Shown: positions 9,901 through 23,535, counted from the stretch's first letter. The stretch: 64,000 nt of DNA from Pleurodeles waltl (GCF_031143425.1 NC_090443.1:1057834423-1057898422); one strand, 5' to 3'. Program-made: numbers and translations. Notes: a model not told the origin generated them from the sequence alone.

Positions 9901-12900
9901 AGTCACAGCGCTGGCTCCTAAAGTAGCACAGAGGGTTAAAGCACCTGCCAGAGGTCCGTTTGCCCACCCATCCCAGGGAGTATTGTATCAGTCAGGTAAC
10001 TCTCTGCTCAGCCAGTGCTGAGGGAGTTCAGTGTTCTCTCCAGTCACAGCGCTGGCTCGTAAAGTAGCACAGAGGGTTAAAGCACCTGCCAGAGGTCCGT
10101 GTGCCCACCCATCCCAGGGAGTATTGTATCAGTCAGGTAACTCTCTGCTCAGCCAGTGCTGAGGGAGTTCAGAGTTCTCTCCAGTCACAGCGCTGGCTCG
10201 TAAAGTAGCACAGAGGGTTCCAGCACCTGCCAGAGGTCCGTGTGCCCACCCATCCCAGGGAGTATTGTATCAGTCAGGTAACTCTCTGCTCAGCCAGTGC
10301 TGAGGGAGTTCGGTGTTCTCTCCAGTCACAGCGCTGGCTCGTAAAGTAGCACAGAGGGTTCCAGCACCTGCCAGAGGTCCGTGTGCCCACCCATCCCAGG
10401 GAGTATTGTATCAGTCAGGTAACTCTCTGCTCAGCCAGTGCTGAGGGAGTTCGGTGTTCTCTCCAGTCACAGCGCTGGCTCGTAAAGTAGCACAGAGGGT
10501 TCCAGCACCTGCCAGAGGTCCGTGTGCCCACCCATCCCAGGGAGTATTGTATCAGTCAGGTAACTCTCTGCTCAGCCAGTGCTGAGGGAGTTCGGTGTTC
10601 TCTCCAGTCACAGCGCTGGCTCGTAAAGTAGCACAGAGGGTTAAAGCACCTGCCAGAGGTCCGTGTGCCCACCCATCCCAGGGAGTATTGTATCAGTCAG
10701 GTAACTCTCTGCTCAGCCAGTGCTGAGGGAGTTCAGTGTTCTCTCCAGTCACAGCGCTGGCTCGTAAAGTAGCACAGAGGGTTAAAGCACCTGCCAGAGG
10801 TCCGTGTGCCCACCCATCCCAGGGACTATTGTATCAGTCAGGTAACTCTCTGCTCAGCCAGTGCTGAGGGAGTTCAGTGTTCTCTCCAGTCACAGCGCTG
10901 GCTCGTAAAGTAGCACAGAGGGTTACAGCACCTGCCAGAGGTCCGTGTGCCCACCCATCCCAGGGAGTATTGTATCAGTCAGGTAACTCTCTGCTCAGCC
11001 AGTGCTGAGGGAGTTCGGTGTTCTCTCCAGTCACAGCGCTGGCTCGTAAAGTAGCACAGAGGGTTACAGCACCTGCCAGAGGTCCGTGTGCCCACCCATC
11101 CCAGGGAGTATTGTATCAGTCAGGTAACTCTCTGCTCAGCCAGTGCTGAGGGAGTTCGGTGTTCTCTCCAGTCACAGCGCTGGCTCGTAAAGTAGCACAG
11201 AGGGTTACAGCACCTGCCAGAGGTCCGTGTGCCCACCCATCCCAGGGAGTATTGTATCAGTCAGGTAACTCTCTGCTCAGCCAGTGCTGAGGGAGTTCAG
11301 TGTTCTCTCCAGTCACAGCGCTGGCTCGTAAAGTAGCACAGAGGGTTACAGCACCTGCCAGAGGTCCGTGTGCCCACCCATCCCAGGGAGTATTGTATCA
11401 GTCAGGTAACTCTCTGCTCAGCCAGTGCTGAGGGAGTTCAGTGTTCTCTCCAGTCACAGCGCTGGCTCGTAAAGTAGCACAGAGGGTTACAGCACCTGCC
11501 AGAGGTCCGTGTGCCCACCCATCCCAGGGAGTATTGTATCAGTCAGGTAACTCTCTGCTCAGCCAGTGCTGAGGGAGTTCAGTGTTCTCTCCAGTCACAG
11601 CGCTGGCTCGTAAAGTAGCACAGAGGGTTACAGCACCTGCCAGAGGTCCGTGTGCCCACCCATCCCAGGGAGTATTGTATCAGTCAGGTAACTCTCTGCT
11701 CAGCCAGTGCTGAGGGAGTTCAGTGTTCTCTCCAGTCACAGCGCTGGCTCGTAAAGTAGCACAGAGGGTTACAGCACCTGCCAGAGGTCCGTGTGCCCAC
11801 CCATCCCAGGGAGTATTGTATCAGTCAGGTAACTCTCTGCTCAGCCAGTGCTGAGGGAGTTCAGTGTTCTCTCCAGTCACAGCGCTGGCTCCTAAAGTAG
11901 CACAGAGGGTTAAAGCACCTGCCAGAGGTCCGTTTGCCCACCCATCCCAGGGACTATTGTATCAGTCAGGTAACTCTCTGCTCAGCCAGTGCTGAGGGAG
12001 TTCAGTGTTCTCTCCAGTCACAGCGCTGGCTCGTAAAGTAGCACAGAGGGTTAAAGCACCTGCCAGAGGTCCGTGTGCCCACCCATCCCAGGGAGTATTG
12101 TATCAGTCAGGTAACTCTCTGCTCAGCCAGTGCTGAGGGAGTTCAGTGTTCTCTCCAGTCACAGCGCTGGCTCGTAAAGTAGCACAGAGGGTTCCAGCAC
12201 CTGCCAGAGGTCCGTGTGCCCACCCATCCCAGGGAGTATTGTATCAGTCAGGTAACTCTCTGCTCAGCCAGTGCTGAGGGAGTTCGGTGTTCTCTCCAGT
12301 CACAGCGCTGGCTCGTAAAGTAGCACAGAGGGTTCCAGCACCTGCCAGAGGTCCGTGTGCCCACCCATCCCAGGGAGTATTGTATCAGTCAGGTAACTCT
12401 CTGCTCAGCCAGTGCTGAGGGAGTTCGGTGTTCTCTCCAGTCACAGCGCTGGCTCGTAAAGTAGCACAGAGGGTTAAAGCACCTGCCAGAGGTCCGTGTG
12501 CCCACCCATCCCAGGGAGTATTGTATCAGTCACGTAACTCTCTGCTCAGCCAGTGCTGAGGCAGTTCAGTGTTCTCTCCAGTCACAGCGCTGGCTCGTAG
12601 CCAGAGGTCCGTGTGCCCACCCATCCCAGGGAGTATTGTATCAGTCAGGTAACTCTCTGCTCAGCCAGTGCTGAGGGAGTTCAGTGTTCTCTCCAGTCAC
12701 AGCGCTGGCTCCTAAAGTAGCACAGAGGGTTAAAGCACCTGCCAGAGGTCCGTTTGCCCACCCATCCCAGGGACTATTGTATCAGTCAGGTAACTCTCTG
12801 CTCAGCCAGTGCTGAGGGAGTTCAGTGTTCTCTCCAGTCACAGCGCTGGCTCGTAAAGTAGCACAGAGGGTTACAGCACCTGCCAGAGGTCCGTGTGCCC

Positions 12901-15900
12901 ACCCATCCCAGGGAGTATTGTATCAGTCAGGTAACTCTCTGCTCAGCCAGTGCTGAGGGAGTTCGGTGTTCTCTCCAGTCACAGCGCTGGCTCGTAAAGT
13001 AGCACAGAGGGTTACAGCACCTGCCAGAGGTCCGTGTGCCCACCCATCCCAGGGAGTATTGTATCAGTCAGGTAACTCTCTGCTCAGCCAGTGCTGAGGG
13101 AGTTCAGTGTTCTCTCCAGTCACAGCGCTGGCTCGTAAAGTAGCACAGAGGGTTACAGCACCTGCCAGAGGTCCGTGTGCCCACCCATCCCAGGGAGTAT
13201 TGTATCAGTCAGGTAACTCTCTGCTCAGCCAGTGCTGAGGGAGTTCGGTGTTCTCTCCAGTCACAGCGCTGGCTCGTAAAGTAGCACAGAGGGTTACAGC
13301 ACCTGCCAGAGGTCCGTGTGCCCACCCATCCCAGGGAGTATTGTATCAGTCAGGTAACTCTCTGCTCAGCCAGTGCTGAGGGAGTTCAGTGTTCTCTCCA
13401 GTCACAGCGCTGGCTCGTAAAGTAGCACAGAGGGTTACAGCACCTGCCAGAGGTCCGTGTGCCCACCCATCCCAGGGAGTATTGTATCAGTCAGGTAACT
13501 CTCTGCTCAGCCAGTGCTGAGGGAGTTCAGTGTTCTCTCCAGTCACAGCGCTGGCTCGTAAAGTAGCACAGAGGGTTACAGCACCTGCCAGAGGTCCGTG
13601 TGCCCACCCATCCCAGGGAGTATTGTATCAGTCAGGTAACTCTCTGCTCAGCCAGTGCTGAGGGAGTTCAGTGTTCTCTCCAGTCACAGCGCTGGCTCGT
13701 AAAGTAGCACAGAGGGTTACAGCACCTGCCAGAGGTCCGTGTGCCCACCCATCCCAGGGAGTATTGTATCAGTCAGGTAACTCTCTGCTCAGCCAGTGCT
13801 GAGGGAGTTCAGTGTTCTCTCCAGTCACAGCGCTGGCTCGTAAAGTAGCACAGAGGGTTCCAGCACCTGCCAGAGGTCCGTGTGCCCACCCATCCCAGGG
13901 AGTATTGTATCAGTCAGGTAACTCTCTGCTCAGCTAGTGCTGAGGGAGTTCAGTGTTCTCTTCAGTCACAGCGCTGGCTCCTAAAGTAGCACAGAGGGTT
14001 AAAGCACCTGCCAGAGGTCCGTTTGCCCACCCATCCCAGGGACTATTGTATCAGTCAGGTAACTCTCTGCTCAGCCAGTGCTGAGGGAGTTCAGTGTTCT
14101 CTCCAGTCACAGCGCTGGCTCGTAAAGTAGCACAGAGGGTTAAAGCACCTGCCAGAGGTCCGTCTGCCCACCCATCCCAGGGAGTATTGTATCAGTCAGG
14201 TAACTCTCTGCTCAGCCAGTGCTGAGGCAGTTCAGAGTTCTCTCCAGTCACAGCGCTGGCTCGTAAAGTAGCACAGAGGGTTCCAGCACCTGCCAGAGGT
14301 CCGTGTGCCCACCCATCCCAGGGAGTATTGTATCAGTCAGGTAACTCTCTGCTCAGCCAGTGCTGAGGGAGTTCAGTGTTCTCTCCAGTCACAGCGCTGG
14401 CTCGTAAAGTAGCACAGAGGGTTCCAGCACCTGCCAGAGGTCCGTGTGCCCACCCATCCCAGGGAGTATTGTATCAGTCAGGTAACTCTCTGCTCAGCCA
14501 GTGCTGAGGGAGTTCGGTGTTCTCTCCAGTCACAGCGCTGGCTCGTAAAGTAGCACAGAGGGTTCCAGCACCTGCCAGAGGTCCGTGTGCCCACCCATCC
14601 CAGGGAGTATTGTATCAGTCAGGTAACTCTCTGCTCAGCCAGTGCTGAGGGAGTTCAGTGTTCTCTCCAGTCACAGCGCTGGCTCGTAAAGTAGCACAGA
14701 GGGTTCCAGCACCTGCCAGAGGTCCGTGTGCCCACCCATCCCAGGGAGTATTGTATCAGTCAGGTAACTCTCTGCTCAGCCAGTGCTGAGGGAGTTCGGT
14801 GTTCTCTCCAGTCACAGCGCTGGCTCGTAAAGTAGCACAGAGGGTTCCAGCACCTGCCAGAGGTCCGTGTGCCCACCCATCCCAGGGAGTATTGTATCAG
14901 TCAGGTAACTCTCTGCTCAGCCAGTGCTGAGGCAGTTCAGTGTTCTCTCCAGTCACAGCGCTGGCTCGTAAAGTAGCACAGAGGGTTACAGCACCTGCCA
15001 GAGGTCCGTGTGCCCACCCATCCCAGGGAGTATTGTATCAGTCAGGTAACTCTCTGCTCAGCCAGTGCTGAGGGAGTTCAGTGTTCTCTCCAGTCACAGC
15101 GCTGGCTCGTAAAGTAGCACAGAGGGTTCCAGCACCTGCCAGAGGTCCGTGTGCCCACCCATCCCAGGGAGTATTGTATCAGTCAGGTAACTCTCTGCTC
15201 AGCCAGTGCTGAGGGAGTTCGGTGTTCTCTCCAGTCACAGCGCTGGCTCGTAAAGTAGCACAGAGGGGTTACAGCACCTGCCAGAGGTCCGTGTGCCCAC
15301 CCATCCCAGGGAGTATTGTATCAGTCAGGTAACTCTCTGCTCAGCCAGTGCTGAGGGAGTTCGGTGTTCTCTCCAGTCACAGCGCTGGCTCGTAAAGTAG
15401 CACAGAGGGTTACAGCACCTGCCAGAGGTCCGTGTGCCCACCCATCCCAGGGAGTATTGTATCAGTCAGGTAACTCTCTGCTCAGCCAGTGCTGAGGGAG
15501 TTCAGTGTTCTCTCCAGTCACAGCGCTGGCTCGTAAAGTAGCACAGAGGGGTTACAGCACCTGCCAGAGGTCCGTGTGCCCACCCATCCCAGGGAGTATT
15601 GTATCAGTCAGGTAACTCTCTGCTCAGCCAGTGCTGAGGGAGTTCGGTGTTCTCTCCAGTCACAGCGCTGGCTCGTAAAGTAGCACAGAGGGTTCCAGCA
15701 CCTGCCAGAGGTCCGTGTGCCCACCCATCCCAGGGAGTATTGTATCAGTCAGGTAACTCTCTGCTCAGCCAGTGCTGAGGGAGTTCAGTGTTCTCTCCAG
15801 TCACAGCGCTGGCTCGTAAAGTAGCACAGAGGGTTCCAGCACCTGCCAGAGGTCCGTGTGCCCACCCATCCCAGGGAGTATTGTATCAGTCAGGTAACTC

Positions 15901-18900
15901 TCTGCTCAGCCAGTGCTGAGGGAGTTCGGTGTTCTCTCCAGTCACAGCGCTGGCTCGTAAAGTAGCACAGAGGGTTCCAGCACCTGCCAGAGGTCCGTGT
16001 GCCCACCCATCCCAGGGAGTATTGTATCAGTCAGGTAACTCTCTGCTCAGCCAGTGCTGAGGGAGTTCGGTGTTCTCTCCAGTCACAGCGCTGGCTCGTA
16101 AAGTAGCACAGAGGGTTACAGCACCTGCCAGAGGTCCGTGTGCCCACCCATCCCAGGGAGTATTGTATCAGTCACGTAACTCTCTGCTCAGCCAGTGCTG
16201 AGGCAGTTCAGTGTTCTCTCCAGTCACAGCGCTGGCTCGTAGCCAGAGGTCCGTGTGCCCACCCATCCCAGGGAGTATTGTATCAGTCAGGTAACTCTCT
16301 GCTCAGCCAGTGCTGAGGGAGTTCAGTGTTCTCTCCAGTCACAGCGCTGGCTCCTAAAGTAGCACAGAGGGTTAAAGCACCTGCCAGAGGTCCGTTTGCC
16401 CACCCATCCCAGGGACTATTGTATCAGTCAGGTAACTCTCTGCTCAGCCAGTGCTGAGGGAGTTCAGTGTTCTCTCCAGTCACAGCGCTGGCTCGTAAAG
16501 TAGCACAGAGGGTTACAGCACCTGCCAGAGGTCCGTGTGCCCACCCATCCCAGGGAGTATTGTATCAGTCAGGTAACTCTCTGCTCAGCCAGTGCTGAGG
16601 GAGTTCGGTGTTCTCTCCAGTCACAGCGCTGGCTCGTAAAGTAGCACAGAGGGTTACAGCACCTGCCAGAGGTCCGTGTGCCCACCCATCCCAGGGAGTA
16701 TTGTATCAGTCAGGTAACTCTCTGCTCAGCCAGTGCTGAGGGAGTTCAGTGTTCTCTCCAGTCACAGCGCTGGCTCGTAAAGTAGCACAGAGGGTTACAG
16801 CACCTGCCAGAGGTCCGTGTGCCCACCCATCCCAGGGAGTATTGTATCAGTCAGGTAACTCTCTGCTCAGCCAGTGCTGAGGGAGTTCAGTGTTCTCTCC
16901 AGTCACAGCGCTGGCTCGTAAAGTAGCACAGAGGGTTACAGCACCTGCCAGAGGTCCGTGTGCCCACCCATCCCAGGGAGTATTGTATCAGTCAGGTAAC
17001 TCTCTGCTCAGCCAGTGCTGAGGGAGTTCAGTGTTCTCTCCAGTCACAGCGCTGGCTCGTAAAGTAGCACAGAGGGTTACAGCACCTGCCAGAGGTCCGT
17101 GTGCCCACCCATCCCAGGGAGTATTGTATCAGTCAGGTAACTCTCTGCTCAGCCAGTGCTGAGGGAGTTCAGTGTTCTCTCCAGTCACAGCGCTGGCTCG
17201 TAAAGTAGCACAGAGGGTTCCAGCACCTGCCAGAGGTCCGTGTGCCCACCCATCCCAGGGAGTATTGTATCAGTCAGGTAACTCTCTGCTCAGCCAGTGC
17301 TGAGGGAGTTCAGTGTTCTCTCCAGTCACAGCGCTGGCTCGTAAAGTAGCACAGAGGGTTACAGCACCTGCCAGAGGTCCGTGTGCCCACCCATCCCAGG
17401 GAGTATTGTATCAGTCAGGTAACTCTCTGCTCAGCCAGTGCTGAGGGAGTTCGGTGTTCTCTCCAGTCACAGCGCTGGCTCGTAAAGTAGCACAGAGGGT
17501 TACAGCACCTGCCAGAGGTCCGTGTGCCCACCCATCCCAGGGAGTATTGTATCAGTCAGGTAACTCTCTGCTCAGCCAGTGCTGAGGGAGTTCAGTGTTC
17601 TCTCCAGTCACAGCGCTGGCTCCTAAAGTAGCACAGAGGGTTAAAGCACCTGCCAGAGGTCCGTTTGCCCACCCATCCCAGGGACTATTGTATCAGTCAG
17701 GTAACTCTCTGCTCAGCCAGTGCTGAGGGAGTTCAGTGTTCTCTCCAGTCACAGCGCTGGCTCGTAAAGTAGCACAGAGGGTTAAAGCACCTGCCAGAGG
17801 TCCGTGTGCCCACCCATCCCAGGGAGTATTGTATCAGTCAGGTAACTCTCTGCTCAGCCAGTGCTGAGGCAGTTCAGAGTTCTCTCCAGTCACAGCGCTG
17901 GCTCGTAAAGTAGCACAGAGGGTTCCAGCACCTGCCAGAGGTCCGTGTGCCCACCCATCCCAGGGAGTATTGTATCAGTCAGGTAACTCTCTGCTCAGCC
18001 AGTGCTGAGGGAGTTCAGTGTTCTCTCCAGTCACAGCGCTGGCTCGTAAAGTAGCACAGAGGGTTACAGCACCTGCCAGAGGTCCGTGTGCCCACCCATC
18101 CCAGGGAGTATTGTATCAGTCAGGTAACTCTCTGCTCAGCCAGTGCTGAGGGAGTTCGGTGTTCTCTCCAGTCACAGCGCTGGCTCGTAAAGTAGCACAG
18201 AGGGTTACAGCACCTGCCAGAGGTCCGTGTGCCCACCCATCCCAGGGAGTATTGTATCAGTCAGGTAACTCTCTGCTCAGCCAGTGCTGAGGGAGTTCGG
18301 TGTTCTCTCCAGTCACAGCGCTGGCTCGTAAAGTAGCACAGAGGGTTAAAGCACCTGCCAGAGGTCCGTGTGCCCACCCATCCCAGGGAGTATTGTATCA
18401 GTCACGTAACTCTCTGCTCAGCCAGTGCTGAGGCAGTTCAGTGTTCTCTCCAGTCACAGCGCTGGCTCGTAGCCAGAGGTCCGTGTGCCCACCCATCCCA
18501 GGGAGTATTGTATCAGTCAGGTAACTCTCTGCTCAGCCAGTGCTGAGGGAGTTCAGTGTTCTCTCCAGTCACAGCGCTGGCTCCTAAAGTAGCACAGAGG
18601 GTTAAAGCACCTGCCAGAGGTCCGTTTGCCCACCCATCCCAGGGACTATTGTATCAGTCAGGTAACTCTCTGCTCAGCCAGTGCTGAGGGAGTTCAGTGT
18701 TCTCTCCAGTCACAGCGCTGGCTCGTAAAGTAGCACAGAGGGTTACAGCACCTGCCAGAGGTCCGTGTGCCCACCCATCCCAGGGAGTATTGTATCAGTC
18801 AGGTAACTCTCTGCTCAGCCAGTGCTGAGGGAGTTCGGTGTTCTCTCCAGTCACAGCGCTGGCTCGTAAAGTAGCACAGAGGGTTACAGCACCTGCCAGA

Positions 18901-21900
18901 GGTCCGTGTGCCCACCCATCCCAGGGAGTATTGTATCAGTCAGGTAACTCTCTGCTCAGCCAGTGCTGAGGGAGTTCAGTGTTCTCTCCAGTCACAGCGC
19001 TGGCTCGTAAAGTAGCACAGAGGGTTACAGCACCTGCCAGAGGTCCGTGTGCCCACCCATCCCAGGGAGTATTGTATCAGTCAGGTAACTCTCTGCTCAG
19101 CCAGTGCTGAGGGAGTTCGGTGTTCTCTCCAGTCACAGCGCTGGCTCGTAAAGTAGCACAGAGGGTTACAGCACCTGCCAGAGGTCCGTGTGCCCACCCA
19201 TCCCAGGGAGTATTGTATCAGTCAGGTAACTCTCTGCTCAGCCAGTGCTGAGGGAGTTCAGTGTTCTCTCCAGTCACAGCGCTGGCTCGTAAAGTAGCAC
19301 AGAGGGTTACAGCACCTGCCAGAGGTCCGTGTGCCCACCCATCCCAGGGAGTATTGTATCAGTCAGGTAACTCTCTGCTCAGCCAGTGCTGAGGGAGTTC
19401 AGTGTTCTCTCCAGTCACAGCGCTGGCTCGTAAAGTAGCACAGAGGGTTACAGCACCTGCCAGAGGTCCGTGTGCCCACCCATCCCAGGGAGTATTGTAT
19501 CAGTCAGGTAACTCTCTGCTCAGCCAGTGCTGAGGGAGTTCAGTGTTCTCTCCAGTCACAGCGCTGGCTCGTAAAGTAGCACAGAGGGTTACAGCACCTG
19601 CCAGAGGTCCGTGTGCCCACCCATCCCAGGGAGTATTGTATCAGTCAGGTAACTCTCTGCTCAGCCAGTGCTGAGGGAGTTCGGTGTTCTCTCCAGTCAC
19701 AGCGCTGGCTCGTAAAGTAGCACAGAGGGTTACAGCACCTGCCAGAGGTCCGTGTGCCCACCCATCCCAGGGAGTATTGTATCAGTCAGGTAACTCTCTG
19801 CTCAGCCAGTGCTGAGGGAGTTCAGTGTTCTCTCCAGTCACAGCGCTGGCTCGTAAAGTAGCACAGAGGGTTACAGCACCTGCCAGAGGTCCGTGTGCCC
19901 ACCCATCCCAGGGAGTATTGTATCAGTCAGGTAACTCTCTGCTCAGCCAGTGCTGAGGGAGTTCGGTGTTCTCTCCAGTCACAGCGCTGGCTCGTAAAGT
20001 AGCACAGAGGGTTACAGCACCTGCCAGAGGTCCGTGTGCCCACCCATCCCAGGGAGTATTGTATCAGTCAGGTAACTCTCTGCTCAGCCAGTGCTGAGGG
20101 AGTTCAGTGTTCTCTCCAGTCACAGCGCTGGCTCGTAAAGTAGCACAGAGGGTTACAGCACCTGCCAGAGGTCCGTGTGCCCACCCATCCCAGGGAGTAT
20201 TGTATCAGTCAGGTAACTCTCTGCTCAGCCAGTGCTGAGGGAGTTCAGTGTTCTCTCCAGTCACAGCGCTGGCTCGTAAAGTAGCACAGAGGGTTACAGC
20301 ACCTGCCAGAGGTCCGTGTGCCCACCCATCCCAGGGAGTATTGTATCAGTCAGGTAACTCTCTGCTCAGCCAGTGCTGAGGGAGTTCAGTGTTCTCTCCA
20401 GTCACAGCGCTGGCTCGTAAAGTAGCACAGAGGGTTACAGCACCTGCCAGAGGTCCGTGTGCCCACCCATCCCAGGGAGTATTGTATCAGTCAGGTAACT
20501 CTCTGCTCAGCCAGTGCTGAGGGAGTTCAGTGTTCTCTCCAGTCACAGCGCTGGCTCGTAAAGTAGCACAGAGGGTTACAGCACCTGCCAGAGGTCCGTG
20601 TGCCCACCCATCCCAGGGAGTATTGTATCAGTCAGGTAACTCTCTGCTCAGCCAGTGCTGAGGGAGTTCAGTGTTCTCTCCAGTCACAGCGCTGGCTCGT
20701 AAAGTAGCACAGAGGGTTACAGCACCTGCCAGAGGTCCGTGTGCCCACCCATCCCAGGGAGTATTGTATCAGTCAGGTAACTCTCTGCTCAGCCAGTGCT
20801 GAGGGAGTTCAGTGTTCTCTCCAGTCACAGCGCTGGCTCGTAAAGTAGCACAGAGGGTTCCAGCACCTGCCAGAGGTCCGTGTGCCCACCCATCCCAGGG
20901 AGTATTGTATCAGTCAGGTAACTCTCTGCTCAGCCAGTGCTGAGGGAGTTCAGTGTTCTCTCCAGTCACAGCGCTGGCTCGTAAAGTAGCACAGAGGTTT
21001 CCAGCACCTGCCAGAGGTCCGTGTGCCCACCCATCCCAGGGAGTATTGTATCAGTCAGGTAACTCTCTGCTCAGCCAGTGCTGAGGGAGTTCGGTGTTCT
21101 CTCCAGTCACAGCGCTGGCTCGTAAAGTAGCACAGAGGGTTCCAGCACCTGCCAGAGGTCCGTGTGCCCACCCATCCCAGGGAGTATTGTATCAGTCAGG
21201 TAACTCTCTGCTCAGCCAGTGCTGAGGGAGTTCGGTGTTCTCTCCAGTCACAGCGCTGGCTCGTAAAGTAGCACAGAGGGGTTACAGCACCTGCCAGAGG
21301 TCCGTGTGCCCACCCATCCCAGGGAGTATTGTATCAGTCAGGTAACTCTCTGCTCAGCCAGTGCTGAGGGAGTTCGGTGTTCTCTCCAGTCACAGCGCTG
21401 GCTCGTAAAGTAGCACAGAGGGTTACAGCACCTGCCAGAGGTCCGTGTGCCCACCCATCCCAGGGAGTATTGTATCAGTCAGGTAACTCTCTGCTCAGCC
21501 AGTGCTGAGGGAGTTCAGTGTTCTCTCCAGTCACAGCGCTGGCTCGTAAAGTAGCACAGAGGGGTTACAGCACCTGCCAGAGGTCCGTGTGCCCACCCAT
21601 CCCAGGGAGTATTGTATCAGTCAGGTAACTCTCTGCTCAGCCAGTGCTGAGGGAGTTCGGTGTTCTCTCCAGTCACAGCGCTGGCTCGTAAAGTAGCACA
21701 GAGGGTTACAGCACCTGCCAGAGGTCCGTGTGCCCACCCATCCCAGGGAGTATTGTATCAGTCAGGTAACTCTCTGCTCAGCCAGTGCTGAGGGAGTTCG
21801 GTGTTCTCTCCAGTCACAGCGCTGGCTCGTAAAGTAGCACAGAGGGTTACAGCACCTGCCAGAGGTCCGTGTGCCCACCCATCCCAGGGAGTATTGTATC

Positions 21901-22130
21901 AGTCACGTAACTCTCTGCTCAGCCAGTGCTGAGGGAGTTCAGTGTTCTCTCCAGTCACAGCGCTGGCTCGTAAAGTAGCACAGAGGGTTACAGCACCTGC
22001 CAGAGGTCCGTGTGCCCACCCATCCCAGGGAGTATTGTATCAGTCACGTAACTCTCTGCTCAGCCAGTGCTGAGGGAGTTCAGTGTTCTCTCCAGTCACA
22101 GCGCTGGCTCGTAAAGTAGCACAGAGGGTT
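6971..22130 (+). repeat. 141-bp satellite array, about 108 units
   Basis: The unit starts GGGTTACAGCACCTGCCAG and ends CTCGTAAAGTAGCACAGA. Successive GAGGGTT positions 7111, 7252 and 7393 give 141 bp. Units are about 97-100% alike. Diagnostic variants include TTACAG/TTCCAG/TTAAAG after GGG, TTCAGTG/TTCGGTG/TTCAGAG, CTCCTAAAG for CTCGTAAAG, GGACTATT for GGAGTATT, CACGTAAC for CAGGTAAC, and occasional GGGGTT (+1). Three units (junctions near 12598, 16240 and 18472) lack the same 26 bp. The combination of CTCCTAAAG, TTAAAG and CCGTTTG marks one unit type near 8222, 9915, 11890, 12712, 13979, 16346, 17623 and 18583; GGACTATT accompanies it in all of these except the 9915 copy. This points to block-wise higher-order amplification. 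All frames are interrupted, so it is non-coding. Confidence 0.97.
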
Positions 22131-22300
22131 AATGCCCCTGCTTCAAAGCGCACCAGGCGAAGAGCACAGATGTGTACTTTCTGTAGAAAGGTAAGAGGGC
22201 TACTGACTTTGACACTGAGATCATTTGTTACTTCCAGTCCATAGGTTGCAATACTAATGTAGCGCAGTGATCTATTTACCGGCATCAAGGAGCTGCACGC
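22131..22300 (+). repeat. Single-copy continuation of the paralogous segment
   Basis: After the last 141-bp unit the sequence continues as in 2705-2855. Matching landmarks are GGGTTAATG, TTGTTACTTCCAGTCCATA versus TTGTTACTGGCAGTTCATA, and TAGCGCAGTGATCTAT versus TAGCACAGCGAGCTAT. This anchors the array inside the 0.87-kb segment. Confidence 0.6.
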
Positions 22301-23183
22301 ACAGTGTAAGTCACGGGTGTAAACCTGATTGTTATTTTATAAATCTGTTGTTATCCTAAGATTGTAAAAAGAGCTCCTCTGGGATTTACTAGAGTCTTGT
22401 TAGTACAGACACCCCCAATCACTGCGTTAAGTTTCATATCCTGACTTCATGGTTCTCCCTCCCTTCACTATGAACAGAGAGGGGGCACTTACGAACAAGT
22501 CGCAGCGCAGCGCAACGCAACGCAACGCAGCACAACGCAGCAAGTCCTGCCTTTTCCCAGTGCACACACAATGGGCGGCCTGAAGCCAATGCAGGAACCC
22601 TTGAGTCGTGGTGTAAGGATGCCTGCATTGTAGGCAGGAGGGGTTTTGTGCAGGAAGGGACACCTTCGGCAGGATCGTTATTGTGCATGAAGGAATGCCT
22701 CCGACAGGATTGATTTCATGCAGGAAGGAGGCCTTCCTGCACAAAAACACCCCCTGAGGCATTTTCCTCCATATATGTGTGCTGCAGGATGCAAAACATA
22801 CAGAAACAGTAAAAACGAGGTGAAATAAAGATATTTCTCCCTGTTGCGCCTCACTGGGGGGGGCGTAGCAGTTTGGGCCATTCCCAGGTCTTCCACTTCT
22901 GGTAAATATGGGAATGTGTCAAGATCCCTGAGTATTTCGTGGGAACACCTACCCATCACCACCCATGGAGCACCTCCCTGGGGCAGAGTAACCCACCACA
23001 GTGATTTGCTCTGCTTTGCGCTACTCTGCACTTATCAAGGCATTCAGGGCCATGCAAAGTGGCCCTGCGTGGCTTGATGAATCGCATTTTTTAGTTGCGT
23101 TGCTCATGCACCACACTGTGGTGAAGGCGCGTCATAAGTCACTTATAAACATGGCCCATAATGTCTACAAGTACGGATGCCAT
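22301..23183. other. Insert-like stretch between the two expanded parts
   Basis: About 0.88 kb with no counterpart at the matching point (near 2855) of the unexpanded segment, so probably inserted sequence. It holds a short CGCAR pentamer tract (22501-22541). It also has three degenerate ~35-bp tandem units (about 22645-22750, recurring TTGTGCAGGAAGG) that finish in a perfect 10-bp palindrome with a 3-base loop (22719-22728 / 22732-22741). From 22830 to 23150 the sequence is repeat-like, but no transposon protein is recognisable. The 117-codon minus-strand frame at 22678-23031 has no recognised similarity. Confidence 0.4.
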
Positions 23184-23193
23184 GTGATTCCTA

Positions 23194-23442
23194 CACCTTC
23201 TAATCTTCATTGTCTTTCGTGACACCTTCTAACCCTCATTGTCTTTCGTAACACCTTCTAACCCTCATTGTCTTTTGTAACATCTTCTAACACTCTTTGT
23301 CTTTCGTAACATCTTCTAACCCTCATTGTCTTTTGTAACATCTTCTAACACTCTTTGTCTTTCGTAACATCTTCTAACCCTCATTGTTTTTCGTAACACC
23401 TTCTAACCCTCATAGTCTTTCGTAACATCTTCTACTGCTCAT
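23194..23442 (+). repeat. 29-bp minisatellite, left part (about 8.6 copies)
   Basis: The unit is CATTGTCTTTCGTAACACC followed by TTCTAACCCT, 29 bp. The array opens at GTGATTCCTACACCTTCTAATC, which matches GTGACTCCTACACCTTGTAACC at 2862 in the unexpanded paralog, so the first unit appears to be the seed. The array is cut at 23442 by the LTR element and resumes at 32692. Confidence 0.93.
23438..23442 (+). repeat. Target-site duplication, left copy (CTCAT)
   Basis: CTCAT immediately before the 5' LTR matches CTCAT at 32692-32696 immediately after the 3' LTR. A 5-bp duplication is usual for gypsy-type integrases. Because the target is itself a tandem repeat containing CTCATTG, part of the match could be chance, but the LTR boundaries TG..CA fit exactly. 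Confidence 0.85.
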
Positions 23443-23535
23443 TGTGAGAAGGTAGCCTCTTTCTAGCCTTGTTACCCCCACTTTTGGCCTGTTTGTGAGT
23501 GTATGTCAGGGTGTTTGTCACTGTTTTCACTGTCT

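Noticed and set aside
6971..22130. CRISPR-like array of regular repeats
   Set aside because: The whole 141-bp unit is repeated without unique spacers, and the context is a vertebrate-type genome.
22678..23031. 117-codon minus-strand frame as a host gene
   Set aside because: No recognisable domain, lies in repeat-like DNA, and overlaps a 77-codon frame on the other strand.
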